Positions 1 to 10,285 of a DNA stretch of 44,909 bases are shown here, piece by piece. The first letter of the stretch is position 1; each line of letters starts with the position of its first letter. This DNA is from Acidobacteriota bacterium (GTDB lineage Bacteria > Acidobacteriota > Terriglobia > UBA7540): NCBI GenBank assembly GCA_902812465.1, contig CADDZE010000032.1, forward strand, positions 1-44,909, given 5' to 3'. The position numbers and the translations under genes are program-made. Below the pieces are notes generated by a model. It was not told the DNA's origin. It saw only the letters and a list, made by a program, of their open reading frames with translations, and made no database searches.

Positions 1-522
1 GGTGAAGACCGCGGCACGGTCGTCGGGACGCAGCGCCTGGCCGAGATAGTGGATGGCCGCTTGGCGTGTACGGCCCAGTTCCTCGATATCCGCATGCACG
101 TCGTCAAAATAGAGCGCCAAGTAGCGGCGCTGTGGCGGCGAGGCAGCGGGCGGCGTGCCTGGTGGCTTCGCCCGCCCGGGGGCAGCGGCCAGCCGTGAGC
201 CGGAAGGCCGGGCCGCGCCTTCCACGCTGAAATGGGTGATCTTCTGCGGCCGGCCATCGTCGAGCAACCGAAAGTCCTCCTGGCGCAGGCTGCCGATCGC
301 GCGTCCGTTACGATCGCGGACTACCACGCGCACCAGCACAAGGTTCCTTTCGACGTGAAGCTTAAAGGTGGGTTCCGCCTCCGTGCTTTGCACTTCCGCC
401 GGATCGGAAGTTTGCGGCGGCGCCGCCATCACCGCCGTCCCCCCCAGCGCGACCGCCAGGCACAGGCCCGCCCAAGGCGGTCTGCGGCGCGCCATCTGGC
501 CCGCTTCGTGGCAGTTCTTCAC
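1..522 (-). CDS. VWFA-related Acidobacterial-domain secreted protein (N-terminal part, cut by the window edge)
   Basis: The reading frame is open to base 1, so only the first ~174 codons are present and the C-terminal domain lies outside. After a basic start and a hydrophobic signal segment (LCLAVALGGTAVMAA) comes NLVLVRVVVRDRNGRAIGSL, then LRQEDFRLLDDGRPQKI, a proline-rich linker and RRYLALYFDDVHADIEELG. This order matches the N-terminal half of the VWFA-related Acidobacterial domain family (TIGR03436), in which a beta-rich region precedes a von Willebrand A fold. The DD after LALYF would begin the metal-site region. The GTG at 522 has GGAG four bases upstream. The ATG at 495 is an alternative that keeps the same signal peptide. 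The family is abundant in Acidobacteria and its function is largely unknown. Assignment to the family is firm; a molecular role cannot be given. Confidence 0.85.
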   Translation of the reverse strand, partial: MKNCHEAGQMARRRPPWAGLCLAVALGGTAVMAAPPQTSDPAEVQSTEAEPTFKLHVERNLVLVRVVVRDRNGRAIGSLRQEDFRLLDDGRPQKITHFSVEGAARPSGSRLAAAPGRAKPPGTPPAASPPQRRYLALYFDDVHADIEELGRTRQAAIHYLGQALRPDDRAAVFT

Positions 523-786
523 GGCTCTCCGCCTTTGCCCCCGCGGATAGGCGTCAGTTCCTCTTACCCGGAGCCGCCGCATAGCGAGTGCGCCGGTGCG
601 GGTAGTATCCGGCCCGCAAAGGAGACCTGTCAAGAGCGCCGATCCGCTGTCGTGACGGAGGTCATGTTGAAGCCCTCGGGCTTTCGCCAGGGAGCGGCCT
701 AAAGCGGCCTGGAAGGGCTGGCACCCGACCTTGGAGCGGGGGGCCGGTTGGTTGACAAATCCGGCAGCGCTGGCCATCCTAAACAC

Positions 787-2064
787 ATGCACCACGCAGT
801 ACCCAACCACACGCTTCGCGTGCTCTTCATGCTCATGCTCCTCCTCTGGCTTGTCTCCAGTCAGGTCTATTGGATCAGCCGTGTGGGCCGGTGGCTGGCC
901 CGGAGCCGGCGCGGGCGTTTGCTGGCGACTTCCTTGCTGGCTGCGCTGCTGCTCTTGGCCCTCGCTTACAACCTTACCGTGTTTCAGCTCGAGCACAGCC
1001 CGACCACGCTCACCTGGAAGGCAGCACTCCTCCAGGCCCCTCTCGAATGGTGGGTTTTTGGTTCCGTACTGGGGTTTGGCATACTCGTAATTTTCGGCGT
1101 GTTCGACCGCCTCGCGCGGGCGCTGCTGTGGTGCTACCGAAAACTACGGCAGGCCATGGTGCCGCCGCTGACGCTGGCAACCGCGGGGGCCGTTTCGAGC
1201 TCCCGCCGGGAGTTCCTTGAGCGGACCGCGGTCACTTTGGGCGTGGCACCTTTTGTCGCCGGAGCTTACGGCCTCTTCTACGGACGGCTCAATCTGCAGG
1301 TCACACATCGGCGCATTGCTCTGAGGCGCTGCCCCAGGGCTTTGGCGGGCTTCCGCATCGCCCAGCTTTCCGACCTGCACATTGGCCCGTTCATGCCTGA
1401 GGAGGAGATCCGCAAGTATGTGGGCGTCGCCAACGCGCTGAAGCCGGACCTGATTGTCCTCACTGGCGACTACGTCACCTGGGATCCGTCGACCCAAGGC
1501 GCGGTGGTGAATGCGTTGTCTGGGTTGAAGGCACCCTTTGGGGTCTTTGGCTGCCTGGGCAACCATGAGCTGTGGACAGAAACCGAGGATTCCATCACCC
1601 GCCTCTTCGCGGAGCGCGGCATCCGCATCCTACGCGGCGAGCGGGTCTGCCTCCGGTGCGGTGGGGAGGAGATCAATCTGGTGGGCGTGGACTTTCAGAC
1701 GCGTTCCTCCATGGGGCGGCACAGCGAGGGCTTGGTGCATTCGTACCTGGACGGCGTCGAGAAACTGGTGCGGCCGGATACGGTCAACATCCTCCTCAGC
1801 CATAACCCCAATACCTTCGACCGTGCTGCCCAGCTCGGCATTGATCTAAGTCTCGCTGGCCACACCCACGGCGGCCAGGTGGCGCTCGAGTTTGTCCACT
1901 ACGACATCTCGCCCAGCCGCCTCATTACCCCCTACGTCCGGGGGTTGTTCCGCAAGCCCGGCGGCCAGCTCTACGTCAACTGCGGCATCGGGACCATCGG
2001 CGTTCCTATCCGTCTGGGGGCTCCTCCAGAAATCAGCCTCTTCGAACTGGTGCCCGAAGCCTGA
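787..2064 (+). CDS. Membrane-anchored metallophosphoesterase (YkuE/YaeI-like)
   Basis: A 425-residue calcineurin-like phosphoesterase. All metal-site motifs of the fold are visible: SDLHIG (D196, H198), LTGDYV (D228), GNHE (N259, H260), a later SHNPN, and GHTHGGQ (H359, H361). The catalytic domain follows three hydrophobic segments near residues 10-30, 45-62 and 78-98. Between them and the enzyme lies RREFLERTAVTLGVAPFVAG, which looks like a twin-arginine signal (R140-R141) placed internally. The enzyme should therefore face the periplasm. Relatives act on UDP-diacylglucosamine or other lipid-linked phosphoesters, but the substrate here cannot be read from sequence. I chose the first ATG (787). 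An in-frame TTG at 748 has GGAG and a G-run upstream and would add 13 residues. The gene is monocistronic, divergent from the VWFA gene and convergent with the ABC ATPase. Confidence 0.88.
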   Translation: MHHAVPNHTLRVLFMLMLLLWLVSSQVYWISRVGRWLARSRRGRLLATSLLAALLLLALAYNLTVFQLEHSPTTLTWKAALLQAPLEWWVFGSVLGFGILVIFGVFDRLARALLWCYRKLRQAMVPPLTLATAGAVSSSRREFLERTAVTLGVAPFVAGAYGLFYGRLNLQVTHRRIALRRCPRALAGFRIAQLSDLHIGPFMPEEEIRKYVGVANALKPDLIVLTGDYVTWDPSTQGAVVNALSGLKAPFGVFGCLGNHELWTETEDSITRLFAERGIRILRGERVCLRCGGEEINLVGVDFQTRSSMGRHSEGLVHSYLDGVEKLVRPDTVNILLSHNPNTFDRAAQLGIDLSLAGHTHGGQVALEFVHYDISPSRLITPYVRGLFRKPGGQLYVNCGIGTIGVPIRLGAPPEISLFELVPEA

Positions 2065-2197
2065 CCACTCTAACAAGCCGCTGCCGTCTCGGACGCGTGG
2101 CTTTCCCCAAGGGAAACCGCCGCGGGAGGGCCGGCCGGCGCTCTCGAGGCGGATGGTGGCGCCGCGCCGCCCCAGCCCTTGTCACCACGCGGTCCTC

Positions 2198-2989
2198 TCA
2201 CCCGGCCGCCTCCATGTAGTCCAGGTAGAGCTTCTCCAAGTCTTCTTGCTCTAACTCCTCCCGGCTTCTCTGCATGACCATCTTGCCAGCCTTCATAATG
2301 CCCACGCGCGCTGCCACCTGCTTGGAGCGGAAGATGTCGTGCGTAGACATCAGGATGGCTTTGCCCTGCTGTCGCAGCCGGTCGAGCAGCTCCAGGAATT
2401 CAGCCGCTGCCTTGGGGTCCAGGCCGGAGGTCGGCTCGTCCAGAAAGATGGCGGGTGCGTCCTTCGTGATGGCGATGGCGATGCCGAGCTTCTGCCGCAT
2501 GCCCTTGGAGAATTCTTTCACCCGCTGCTCGAACGCCTTTTCCGGCAGTCCCACCTCCGCGAGAATGCGATCGTAATCGTCGCGGCTCAGGTGGTCCTTG
2601 CCGCCGAGCTTGGCGAAATAGTCCAGGTTCTGCCGAGCGGTAAAGTTCCCGTAGAGCATGACATTCTCGGAAACGTAAGCCACGTGCTTCTTGGCGCGAA
2701 GCGGCTCGCGGTGGCAGTTGATACCGTTGATGCACGCCTCGCCGTCGGTGGGCTCGATGAAGTCGAGAAACAAATTGATGGTGGTCGTCTTGCCGGCGCC
2801 GTTGGCGCCGAGCAGGCAAAACACTTGGCCGGGGTAAATTTGGAAGCTGACACGGTCGAGGGCCAGCAGGCCATCTTCATAACGCTTGGTCAGGTTGATG
2901 GCCTCGATGACGGGTGGGCGGTTGGCGGATGCCTGATCGGAGGCAGGTTTTCCTTGGCTCGCCATCATGAGTCCTGGCTCCAAGTTCAT
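2198..2989 (-). CDS. ABC transporter ATP-binding protein (ABC-2 / CcmA type)
   Basis: A 263-residue nucleotide-binding subunit. Walker A is GANGAGKTT (61-69), the signature is the divergent FSKGMRQK (160-167), Walker B is IFLDEPT (181-187), and a switch His lies in MSTHD. The Q-loop position reads YVSENVMLYGN, with Glu where many families have Gln. These features resemble ATPases of ABC-2 exporters such as Nod, CcmA and gliding-type systems. The gene follows the NEW3-domain gene by 77 bases on the same strand, so they are probably co-transcribed. No permease gene follows: the next gene downstream is convergent. A GGAG upstream of ATGATG at 2968/2965 suggests translation may start there rather than at 2989. 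It presumably powers export through a permease encoded elsewhere. Confidence 0.9.
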   Translation of the reverse strand: MNLEPGLMMASQGKPASDQASANRPPVIEAINLTKRYEDGLLALDRVSFQIYPGQVFCLLGANGAGKTTTINLFLDFIEPTDGEACINGINCHREPLRAKKHVAYVSENVMLYGNFTARQNLDYFAKLGGKDHLSRDDYDRILAEVGLPEKAFEQRVKEFSKGMRQKLGIAIAITKDAPAIFLDEPTSGLDPKAAAEFLELLDRLRQQGKAILMSTHDIFRSKQVAARVGIMKAGKMVMQRSREELEQEDLEKLYLDYMEAAG

Positions 2990-3066
2990 TGGAGGCTCGC
3001 CCTTGGGTATTTCCCCCTAGCCACCGCCCGGTGCCGGCCTGCTAGCGGCTTGTGCCCTGGGCGCGC

Positions 3067-4647
3067 TTACCGTCGTGCCATCCGGATGCCAAAGACTACC
3101 ACGCCCCCGACCAGCGCAAGCAGCAAAGCGACCACCGTCGCCGTCAGCCGCACGTTGGGCGGCGCGGACACGTGAACGCGGTCAGACTGGTCAGTGGCCG
3201 GCACCTTGCGGTTATCCGAGATGGCCTCGGGCTTAATCCGCACTTCGTAGTCACCCACACCCACATCGGGCGGCGGCACGATCCTCAGCTTCACCACTTG
3301 TTCTTGGTTAGGATCGAGCTGGGCGACCGTGTCGGGTGCGGGAATCGACCGCCAGTTCAGCGGATTCTCTGTGTTGAGGTGGACGTTGTGAACCGTGCGG
3401 GTTCCGGTATTCTTCACCGTCAGGTTCAGCTCAACCGTGTCACCCGGACGGATTTCCTGGTAGAGACTGGGCGCTGACGCCTCGATGCGCCCCACGCCCC
3501 TCGGAATCAGCTCAAGCCGGACTTTGCCGCACTTCAGCGCTTCAATCTGGGCGTTGGTGTAAGTCTTGGCGGGATCGAGAGCCGCCGCCTGCTGCGGGGT
3601 CATCACCAGTGCCCAGAAGGCAAGCGGTGTATCCAGCCGGACGCGCTCGTCCACCTTGTCGGGCAGCGACAGCCGGAGCTGCAGATTCTGGCTAGTGACC
3701 CCTTCGGGGAACCTCACTTGGTACAAGCGCGCTCCAGAAGCAGGCTCGACGAAGTCGCGGGCGATCTGCTGCGGCAGGTTCAGCGTCATCAGAGTGAAGG
3801 CCCGGGCTGACTTGGTGAACTGTTCGAGGTGCAGGTTGTAACTAGCCTGCCCGCCCAGGTCGGCTTCCAGCGAGACCTCTTCCGAGCTGAGGCTGACGAT
3901 GTTGGCCGAAGGGTCCTTCTCCAGGTAAATCTCGCGCTCTTCTTCGCGGCCGTTGTAGTATAGCCCCACCACTAGCGCGTCAACGTCCTTCAGCAAACCA
4001 AAGTCGAGTGTCCGCTGTTCGCCCACCTCGAGCTTAGGAATATAAGCTGAGTAGGGGTCCGAAATCACCGCGTCGGGTATTGCCGCGGGAGCCGCGGGCG
4101 TCCCATTGACGGCGGGCGGCGAGGCCGCGGCCTCCTTGAGCGACACCCGAATGTCCGTCAGCTCGCGCATCTTCATCTGATCGGGCAACTGGACGTCGGT
4201 GGCCGAAATCCCGAACAGCCGGTAGTCCAGAACGGCACCGGAGTTGTTCTTGACCGTCACCCGGACATACTTGGAGCCGTCCGGACGCTGGTATTTGACG
4301 GCCGAGACCACGTCCAGCCGCGGCGCCTCCGCAAACAGCCTGAGGAAGGCCTGCTGGAAATCCACTTGTGCCTGGCGAAAAAGGATCTCCGCCGCTTCGT
4401 AGTTGGCCTGCGAGCCCAGGCCCTGGTCTAGCAGCAGCTTGGCCCGGTCACGGTTCGCTTTGGCCTGGTTCAGGGCCAGCTCGAGCCGCTTCAGCTCCAG
4501 CAGCCGCTGAGCTTCAGTGTTTGCCGAAGGGCCAGTGACGCTGCCAGCTCCAACTTGCTGTGACCATGAGGCGAGCGGAACCGACAGCAAGAGAAAGATC
4601 CCCCAACAAGCCAAGCAGAGCTGGGAACGGGAGGCGCGGCAAGCCAT
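3067..4647 (-). CDS. Membrane-anchored NEW3-domain protein with N-terminal coiled coil
   Basis: A 526-residue protein with a signal peptide (hydrophobic CLACWGIFLLLSVPLASWS). A helical stretch rich in Leu, Gln and Lys follows (about 35-90), resembling the hairpin of TolC-like proteins. Beta-rich domains come next. Near the C-terminus is a NEW3/CARDB-like domain (GDTVELNLTVKNTGTRTVHN), then one transmembrane helix (VVALLLALVGGVVVFGI) and a short basic tail. This suggests a large periplasmic part anchored by the C-terminus, like the COG1470 group. Such proteins are often encoded beside ABC-2 transporters, and an ABC ATPase follows here. I chose the ATG at 4647 because it opens directly into the signal peptide. 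The frame stays open upstream to 4869, but that extension is Pro/Gly-rich and unlike a protein start. No enzymatic function is visible. Confidence 0.75.
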   Translation of the reverse strand: MACRASRSQLCLACWGIFLLLSVPLASWSQQVGAGSVTGPSANTEAQRLLELKRLELALNQAKANRDRAKLLLDQGLGSQANYEAAEILFRQAQVDFQQAFLRLFAEAPRLDVVSAVKYQRPDGSKYVRVTVKNNSGAVLDYRLFGISATDVQLPDQMKMRELTDIRVSLKEAAASPPAVNGTPAAPAAIPDAVISDPYSAYIPKLEVGEQRTLDFGLLKDVDALVVGLYYNGREEEREIYLEKDPSANIVSLSSEEVSLEADLGGQASYNLHLEQFTKSARAFTLMTLNLPQQIARDFVEPASGARLYQVRFPEGVTSQNLQLRLSLPDKVDERVRLDTPLAFWALVMTPQQAAALDPAKTYTNAQIEALKCGKVRLELIPRGVGRIEASAPSLYQEIRPGDTVELNLTVKNTGTRTVHNVHLNTENPLNWRSIPAPDTVAQLDPNQEQVVKLRIVPPPDVGVGDYEVRIKPEAISDNRKVPATDQSDRVHVSAPPNVRLTATVVALLLALVGGVVVFGIRMARR

Positions 4648-5215
<568 letters not shown>

Positions 5216-5286
5216 GGCGGAGAACTTCACCACGTCACCCAGCCCTGGGCTGCATGCGCACCCTTCCTGCACCGCGTCTTTCCGGC

Positions 5287-5871
<585 letters not shown>

Positions 5872-5901
5872 TCAAAACGCGCAGCCAAGGAGGAGCACGC
5901 C

Positions 5902-6831
5902 ATGAACCGGAGAGAATTTGCCCGCTGGAGCCTCAAGGCCGCCGGGGTTGCTGCCGCGGCGACGGCGTCTCCCTCGCTCTTTTACACCGCGCCAGTGAGT
6001 ATTCCTATTGGCCTCGAGCTCTATACTGTGCGCCACGACCTGGAAAGGGACTTCGATGGCACGCTCGCCAAAGTGGCGGCCATCGGATACCGGGAGGTGG
6101 AGCTCTACGGCTCTTGGGAAAGACGCCGCAAGAGGTTCGCAAGTCGTTAAGCGCCGTCGGGCTTGAGTGCCAGGCTGGGCACACGCGCCCGGGCGCTGGC
6201 GGCTGATTTCCGGAAGGAAGTGGCCACCGCGAAGGAGCTCGGCCTGCGTTACCTGGTCTGCGCGCTCGACGAGCCGGTGCGCCCTTCAGCGCTCGCGCCT
6301 CCCCCCAAGAGCTCCGGAAACTCTTTTCGCCATGGGCTGGGGGACATGAACGCACGCGACTACCAGGATCTGGCTGAACTTTACAACCGCGTGGGCAGTG
6401 CGTGCCGGGATGCGGGAATCGTTTTTGGCTTTCATGCCCACAACTACGAGTTTCGCGATGTGGGCGGCCGCACGGGTTTCGACACCCTCGTCCAATATAC
6501 CGATCCGAAACGGGTGTGTGTGGAGCTCGACTGCTACTGGGTGGCGCGCGCCGGCCGCGACCCGGTCGACTCCATTCGCAAGCTGGCGGGCCGCGTTCCT
6601 CTGCTCCACATCAAGGACATGGAGGCGGGGCACGCCCCCACCACCGATCTGGCAGCAGGCAGCGATGCCTTTACCGAAGTGGGGCGGGGAAGCATCGACT
6701 GGAAAGCGGTATTTCGCGCCGCAGAAGCAAGCGGTGTCCAACGGGCGTTTGTGGAGCAGGACCAGTGCGAGGGTCCTCCGCTCCAAAGTGCCCGCATGAG
6801 TTTTGAGTATTTGAAAACTCTGCAGTTGTAG
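5902..6831 (+). pseudogene. Tat-exported sugar phosphate isomerase/epimerase (xylose isomerase-like TIM barrel), interrupted by two frameshifts
   Basis: The start is clear: AAGGAGG sits 8 bases before the ATG at 5902, and the product opens with a Tat signal (NRREFARWSLKAAGVAAAAT). The frame runs into the barrel (IGLELYTVRHDLERDFDG, IGYREVELYG) and stops at 6150. The next part, GKTPQEVRKSLSAVGLEC, is encoded from about 6111 in another frame. From about 6190 the original frame returns with ALAADFRKEVATAKELGLRY and continues to the stop at 6831. The C-terminal part has barrel motifs: FGFHAHNYEF, VCVELDCYW, LLHIKDME, and EVGRGSIDW near the end. One missing base near 6111-6116 and one extra base near 6175-6195 would explain it. 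The two changes cancel, so sequencing or assembly error is as likely as true decay. No canonical slippery heptamer is present at the first break. The substrate is unknown. Confidence 0.8.
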
Positions 6832-6868
6832 GACGGGCTGCGCGAAGGCATCGGGCGGCCGCCGCTGG

Positions 6869-7561
6869 CTAGGGGTTTCCATTCATCGGCAGCAGCCGGC
6901 CCTTCTCGAGGTGATGGACGACGCTGGCGAAGCGCGCCGCATGCGGGTCATGCGTCACCATCACCACCGTCTTGCCGAACTCCTGGTTCAGCCGCGCCAG
7001 AAGGTGGAGGATGTCCTCGGCCGAAGCGGCGTCCAGGTTGCCCGTCGGCTCATCCGCGAGGATCAGCGCCGGATCGGTGACAATAGCCCGCGCGATGGCG
7101 ACGCGCTGCTCCTGGCCGCCGGAGAGCTGTCGCGGATAGTGTCCCAGCCGGTCGCCCAGTCCCACCAGTTTTAGCGCCGTCACCGCATGATCGATGCGCT
7201 CCTGCTTCTTGAGGGGCGTCAGCTTCAGCGGCAATTCGACGTTCTCCAGCGCCGTCAATACCGGAATCAAGTTGAACGATTGAAAGACGAAACCCACGTT
7301 CTCGTTGCGCCAGCGCGCAATGGCGCGGTCGCTCAGCTTGCGCAGGTCTTGCCCGAGCACCTTGATCTCGCCGCTGGTGGGAACATCCATGGCGGCGATG
7401 AGGTGCAGCAGGGTTGACTTGCCGGAGCCCGAGGGCCCCATGAGGGCCACGAATTCCCCTCGCTTGACCTCGAGGTCCACGTCCTGCAGGGCGGTGATGT
7501 GGAATTCGTCGCGGATGTACTCCTTGCTGAGTCGCCGCGTCTCGATGACCGTTTCACTCAT
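6869..7561 (-). CDS. ABC transporter ATP-binding protein (MacB/LolD type)
   Basis: A 230-residue ATPase with GPSGSGKST (42-50), [14 protein letters not shown] (from 146), [10 protein letters not shown] (from 168) and switch His in VTHDPH. The [10 protein letters not shown] motif and length are typical of the LolD/MacB/FtsE group, which drives mechanotransmission-type export rather than substrate transport across the inner membrane. It is the last gene of a four-gene minus-strand operon behind an adaptor and two FtsX-type permeases. GAGGAAAG lies just before the ATG at 7561. It should bind both permeases of the operon. The cargo is not apparent: candidates include lipoproteins, peptides or small toxic molecules. 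Confidence 0.92.
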   Translation of the reverse strand: MSETVIETRRLSKEYIRDEFHITALQDVDLEVKRGEFVALMGPSGSGKSTLLHLIAAMDVPTSGEIKVLGQDLRKLSDRAIARWRNENVGFVFQSFNLIPVLTALENVELPLKLTPLKKQERIDHAVTALKLVGLGDRLGHYPRQLSGGQEQRVAIARAIVTDPALILADEPTGNLDAASAEDILHLLARLNQEFGKTVVMVTHDPHAARFASVVHHLEKGRLLPMNGNP

Positions 7562-7623
7562 AGGCTTTCCTCAGACGGAAGTTCGCGATCAGGTGGATCG
7601 CAGCTTGAAGGATGCCAAGCGGC

Positions 7624-8973
7624 TCAGGCCGTCTTGGCGCGCACGCGGGCGCCGTCTTTCAGGCCGGGGGGCGGGCTGACGATCAAATCCTCGCCGCCGA
7701 CTAGCCCTTGACGCACTTGCACGCCGCGACTAGTGGTCAGGCCCAGCTGGACGGGCCGGAGCACCGCCTTCCCGTCCAGGACCACGAACACGGCGCCATT
7801 CCTCACCGCCGAGGCCGGCACGACGATGAGTGGCGGGGCAACCGCGCAGGTCTCCGAGCCCGGCTTCTCCTCGCTGAGGAAGGCAACGCTGGCATTCATC
7901 TCCGGGCGCAGATAATCGTCAGGATGGAGGATCTTTACTTTCACCTGCACCGTCGCCTTTTGCCGGTCCGCCTCGGGAGCAATCTCCGAGATGACGCCCT
8001 CATACTTGCGGTCCGGATAGGCGTCGGTGGTGACGATTCCCTTTTGGCCCATGTGCAGCTTGGCGAAGTCGTTCTGAGCGATGTCCAGCTCCACCTGCAG
8101 GTCATTTAGATCGGCGAGTGAAACCACGTATCCCTTCGCGCCCTTCTCGCCCACGAAGCCGGTGGTGACGAACTCGCCCTTCTCGACGTTGCGCTCAAGG
8201 ATGGTGCCGGTGACGGGCGCGCGGATGACCGTATTTTCGAGCTGGCTTTCGGCGAAGGCGACGTTGCCTTGGGCCTGTTCGATCTGCCCTTTCGTCGCTT
8301 CGATCTCTTCCTGCCGGGGGCCGAGGCGTGCCAGCTCATAGGCCCTTTCGAGCGAGGCCACGCGGGCCACCTGTGCGTCGTATTTGGTCTGGGCGTCGTC
8401 CAGCGCCTGCCGGGCCAGCACGCCCTCCTGAACGAGAGGGCGCGTGCGCTCGAGGGTGATCCTGGCGGCTTCGAGGTCGGCCCGCGCTTGGTCCAGATTG
8501 GCTTTGGCCTGCGCGATCTCCTCCGGGCGCGAACCGTGCTCGAGCTCGAGCAAGTGGGCTTCGAGGCTGGCCAGAGCGCCCCGCGCCTGCTGGAGCTGAG
8601 CGCGGTATTCGTCGTCCTCAAGGCGCACAATCACCTGGCCCTGCTGTACGTGGTCGCCCTTCTCGACGCCAATCCAGGCCACCCGGCCGACTACCTTGGA
8701 CGCCACCTCAATCTTGTGGTGGGCCACGATGTAACCAGTGGCGTTCAGCACCACCCCAGGTTCGCTCGCACTTCCCGCGGCCGCCGCTGCCACGCGGATG
8801 GTTTCGACTTCGGTGGCTGCGTTCAGCCGGTTGTAAACCAGACGTCCTAAGCCCACCAGCAGCAGCAGAGCTACGCTCGTGAGGATCCAGCGCGTCGCCC
8901 ACTTGGAAGGCCCCGCAGGCTCGCGCCGCGGCGTCCGATCGATTTGCAGACTCTTCAGGTCAATATCCATCAT
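7624..8973 (-). CDS. HlyD/MacA-family periplasmic adaptor
   Basis: A 449-residue membrane fusion protein. A short cytosolic part precedes one transmembrane helix (ILTSVALLLLVGLGRLVYNRL, about 31-50). Then come a lipoyl half-motif (GYIVAHHKIEVASKVVGRV), a long alpha-helical hairpin rich in Ala, Leu, Glu and Gln (about 110-235), the second lipoyl half (VIRAPVTGTILERNVEKGE), and beta-barrel and membrane-proximal domains. The order is that of MacA-like adaptors joining an inner-membrane ABC transporter to an outer-membrane TolC-type channel. The gene lies between permease 2 and the ATPase, 62 bases before the latter. No TolC gene is in this operon; the TolC-family gene near 27 kb belongs to the Cus system. 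Confidence 0.9.
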   Translation of the reverse strand: MMDIDLKSLQIDRTPRREPAGPSKWATRWILTSVALLLLVGLGRLVYNRLNAATEVETIRVAAAAAGSASEPGVVLNATGYIVAHHKIEVASKVVGRVAWIGVEKGDHVQQGQVIVRLEDDEYRAQLQQARGALASLEAHLLELEHGSRPEEIAQAKANLDQARADLEAARITLERTRPLVQEGVLARQALDDAQTKYDAQVARVASLERAYELARLGPRQEEIEATKGQIEQAQGNVAFAESQLENTVIRAPVTGTILERNVEKGEFVTTGFVGEKGAKGYVVSLADLNDLQVELDIAQNDFAKLHMGQKGIVTTDAYPDRKYEGVISEIAPEADRQKATVQVKVKILHPDDYLRPEMNASVAFLSEEKPGSETCAVAPPLIVVPASAVRNGAVFVVLDGKAVLRPVQLGLTTSRGVQVRQGLVGGEDLIVSPPPGLKDGARVRAKTA

Positions 8974-9061
8974 TCCAAAGGTGGAACTCGATTCTCCGCC
9001 AGGAGATCAGATCGCCTGCCTGGCCGGCAACGGTGACTCTCGGCTTCCGATCCTAAACCCG

Positions 9062-10228
9062 TCATCCCTCCCGCAGCGCCACCAGAATTTCCTTGCGCGC
9101 GGCATTCCACGCCGGGAAGAGCCCGCCCAAAGCTCCCATGATGATGGCGAACACCATGCCACCCATCAGGATGCGCGGCGTGAGCGTCAAGTTGAAATCG
9201 GTTTCGGAGAAGGTCCGGAAATTCCCCACTCCGGTGGTCATGCCGTGAAGCGGTAGAACCAGCAAACACCCGATCAAGCCGCCGAGGAGGGCCAGCAGCA
9301 CCGACTCGGTAAAGAAACTAGCCAGGATGCTGAGGCGCGAAAACCCCAGCACGCGCAACGTGCCGATCTCCTTGCTGCGCCGGGCCACCGCCGCGTACAT
9401 CGTGTTCATAGCGGCGAAGCAGCTTCCCACGGCCATGACGATGGCCACAAACCAGCCCAGTCCCTTGATCAGGGCTCCGGACGACTGCTGGGCCTCGTAG
9501 TAGGCGGTCTCCAGCTCGGCATCCATGTTCAGTTGCTGGTCCTGGGAAATACGGTTCACCAGCGCCTGCGCCGCCACGGCGTCCGTGGCCTGAACGAGCG
9601 CTGAGCTGAGCACCTCGGTGCGGTGCTGGTCAGAGCTGAGCTGGTTGAGATCCGCCCAGATCTCGCTATTGATCGCGCTCTGGCCGGATGCCATCACCCC
9701 CACAATGTCCCAATCGCCGGTCCCGAAATGGAGCTGCTTGCCCATTTTGACATCGGGGAAGCGCTTCACGAGAGCTTGGCCCACCACGACCTCACGCCGG
9801 CCGGGGGTGAACCAGCGGCCGGCCACCAGCTTCAGATTTTTGCGCATCTTGATTCCGACGGGCTCGAGACCGCGCACGGTGACGTTGATCCCATCGGGCG
9901 CATCGACGCTGACCAGGTTGATGACAGTGACCATTTCGAGCGACACCAAGGGATTGCCCGCTTCATCCCGCGCGATCCCCGCCTTGGTCTTCAGTACCTG
10001 AAAGCCGGTGCGCGTAAAGTTGCTCACCAGTTCCGAGTTGGCTCCTTTGCGAAGCACCAGCACGTGCAGGGGATCGCCGGTGGATTTCAGGGAAGTCTCT
10101 AACCCATGCAACAGCGCCAGAACCGCGAGCAGGACGGCGACAGTCAGCGAGATGCCTAGGGCGGTCATAATGGTCGTCGCCTTGCGAACCGCCAGATTGC
10201 GGAAGTTGTAGGCAATGGGAATCGACAT
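9062..10228 (-). CDS. ABC transporter permease, FtsX/MacB type (second of two)
   Basis: A 388-residue protein with the FtsX-family layout: an N-terminal helix ([23 protein letters not shown]), a large periplasmic domain (about 50-255), and three C-terminal helices ([60 protein letters not shown]). It ends in the family-typical [13 protein letters not shown]. The coupling stretch [20 protein letters not shown] is conserved in MacB/LolC/LolE permeases and contacts the ATPase. It is the second gene of the operon, 57 bases after the first permease. The two permeases have the same length but quite different periplasmic domains, which suggests a heterodimer like LolC-LolE rather than a MacB homodimer. 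Confidence 0.9.
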   Translation of the reverse strand: MSIPIAYNFRNLAVRKATTIMTALGISLTVAVLLAVLALLHGLETSLKSTGDPLHVLVLRKGANSELVSNFTRTGFQVLKTKAGIARDEAGNPLVSLEMVTVINLVSVDAPDGINVTVRGLEPVGIKMRKNLKLVAGRWFTPGRREVVVGQALVKRFPDVKMGKQLHFGTGDWDIVGVMASGQSAINSEIWADLNQLSSDQHRTEVLSSALVQATDAVAAQALVNRISQDQQLNMDAELETAYYEAQQSSGALIKGLGWFVAIVMAVGSCFAAMNTMYAAVARRSKEIGTLRVLGFSRLSILASFFTESVLLALLGGLIGCLLVLPLHGMTTGVGNFRTFSETDFNLTLTPRILMGGMVFAIIMGALGGLFPAWNAARKEILVALREG

Positions 10229-10285
10229 GGGAAACTGCCTTTAACTAAATCGCCGGTGGCTGCTGCGCCCCGGCTTGGCCCAGCT

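Noticed and set aside
6111-6120. Programmed -1 frameshifting in the isomerase gene
   Set aside because: The bases at the break do not form an X-XXY-YYZ heptamer in the correct phase, and a second shift of opposite sign would also be needed.
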